6,572 bases of DNA from NCBI GenBank assembly GCA_021802595.1, contig JAJZRT010000220.1:1-6572 (forward strand). Direction: 5' to 3'. This DNA is from Pseudomonadota bacterium. Its GTDB lineage: Bacteria > Pseudomonadota > Gammaproteobacteria > Burkholderiales > Thiobacillaceae. Of this stretch, positions 6,534-6,572 are shown piece after piece (position 1 is the first letter of the stretch; every line of letters starts with the position of its first letter). The notes beneath the pieces were generated by a model. It saw nothing but the letters and a program-made list of their open reading frames with translations, did not search any database and was not told where the DNA came from. A program made the translations under genes and the position numbers.

Positions 6534-6559
6534 GGGGCGTCCACAGATGGCAACATCCG
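6481..6559 (+). repeat. Direct repeat linking the non-coding right end to the right junction
   Basis: CAGATGGCAGCATCCG (6481-6496) and CAGATGGCAACATCCG (6544-6559) agree at 15 of 16 positions and lie 63 bp apart. The second copy starts on the last base of the right inverted repeat, includes the presumed GATGG core, and continues into the right flank. The first lies inside the element. The sequences between and beside them are not repeated, so this is not a longer tandem duplication. Confidence 0.8.
6534..6544 (-). repeat. Right subterminal inverted repeat of the IS110-type element
   Basis: GGGGCGTCCAC is the exact reverse complement of 5173-5183. It lies a few bases inside the presumed right tip. 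Confidence 0.75.
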
Positions 6560-6572
6560 CACACGGACAAAT
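6551..6572. other. Right flank of the IS110-type insertion
   Basis: Twenty-two bases remain after the presumed core. They should be the other half of the target whose left half ends near 5166. They are too short to identify. Confidence 0.4.

Larger units (their letters stand above)
5167..6550 (+). mobile_element. IS110-family element, IS1111 type, apparently complete
   Basis: The element carries one recombinase gene (5240-6295) and a subterminal perfect 11-bp inverted repeat at 5173-5183 and 6534-6544. The left non-coding end is short (about 70 bases) and the right end long (about 240 bases). Subterminal inverted repeats and a long right end are the IS1111-subgroup layout, as opposed to the IS110 subgroup with a long left end. 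GATGG occurs just outside both repeats (5167-5171 and 6546-6550), as expected for a core shared by target and element; the boundaries given here include both copies. Exact ends are uncertain by a few bases. The reading frame is intact, so the element could be active. Confidence 0.75.

Overview
The window looks like accessory DNA from a GC-rich alphaproteobacterium. The style of the sensor kinase, FixJ-type regulator and insertion sequences fits a sphingomonad best, but that placement is inferred from sequence style and is not proven. One very large signalling gene dominates, with insertion-sequence material on both sides.

Layout. Positions 1-66 (minus strand) hold the first codons of an IS6-type transposase that runs off the left edge. 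Positions 67-456 have no recognisable gene, but carry a 9-bp inverted repeat and the ribosome binding site of the next gene. Positions 457-4794 (plus strand) encode a soluble protein of about 1445 residues: CheB methylesterase, CheR methyltransferase, PAS, coiled coil, PAS, histidine kinase, receiver, receiver, LuxR/FixJ-type DNA-binding domain. About 25 bp downstream begins a roughly 225-bp remnant of an IS21-type element, with four 20-bp terminal repeats on a 24-bp pitch and the first 15 codons of istA before a stop. Positions 5048-5166 are unassigned. From about 5167 to 6550 lies an apparently intact IS110-family element of the IS1111 type. It has an 11-bp perfect inverted repeat near its ends, a 351-residue DEDD/serine recombinase with an in-frame GATGGGCTC x4 minisatellite, and a 240-bp non-coding right end that is a candidate bridge-RNA gene. 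The last 22 bases are flank.

How it works together. The large protein carries every part of a two-component pathway in one chain, from input through phosphotransfer to DNA binding, so it could act as a one-polypeptide phosphorelay. The receiver-LuxR tail begins at an internal ATG that would give a FixJ-sized protein, which suggests fusion of two adjacent genes. The most interesting mobile-element observation is a near-exact copy, inside the non-coding right end of the IS110 element, of the sequence spanning its right junction with the host DNA. That is what an RNA-guided (bridge RNA) recombinase could use to choose its target.
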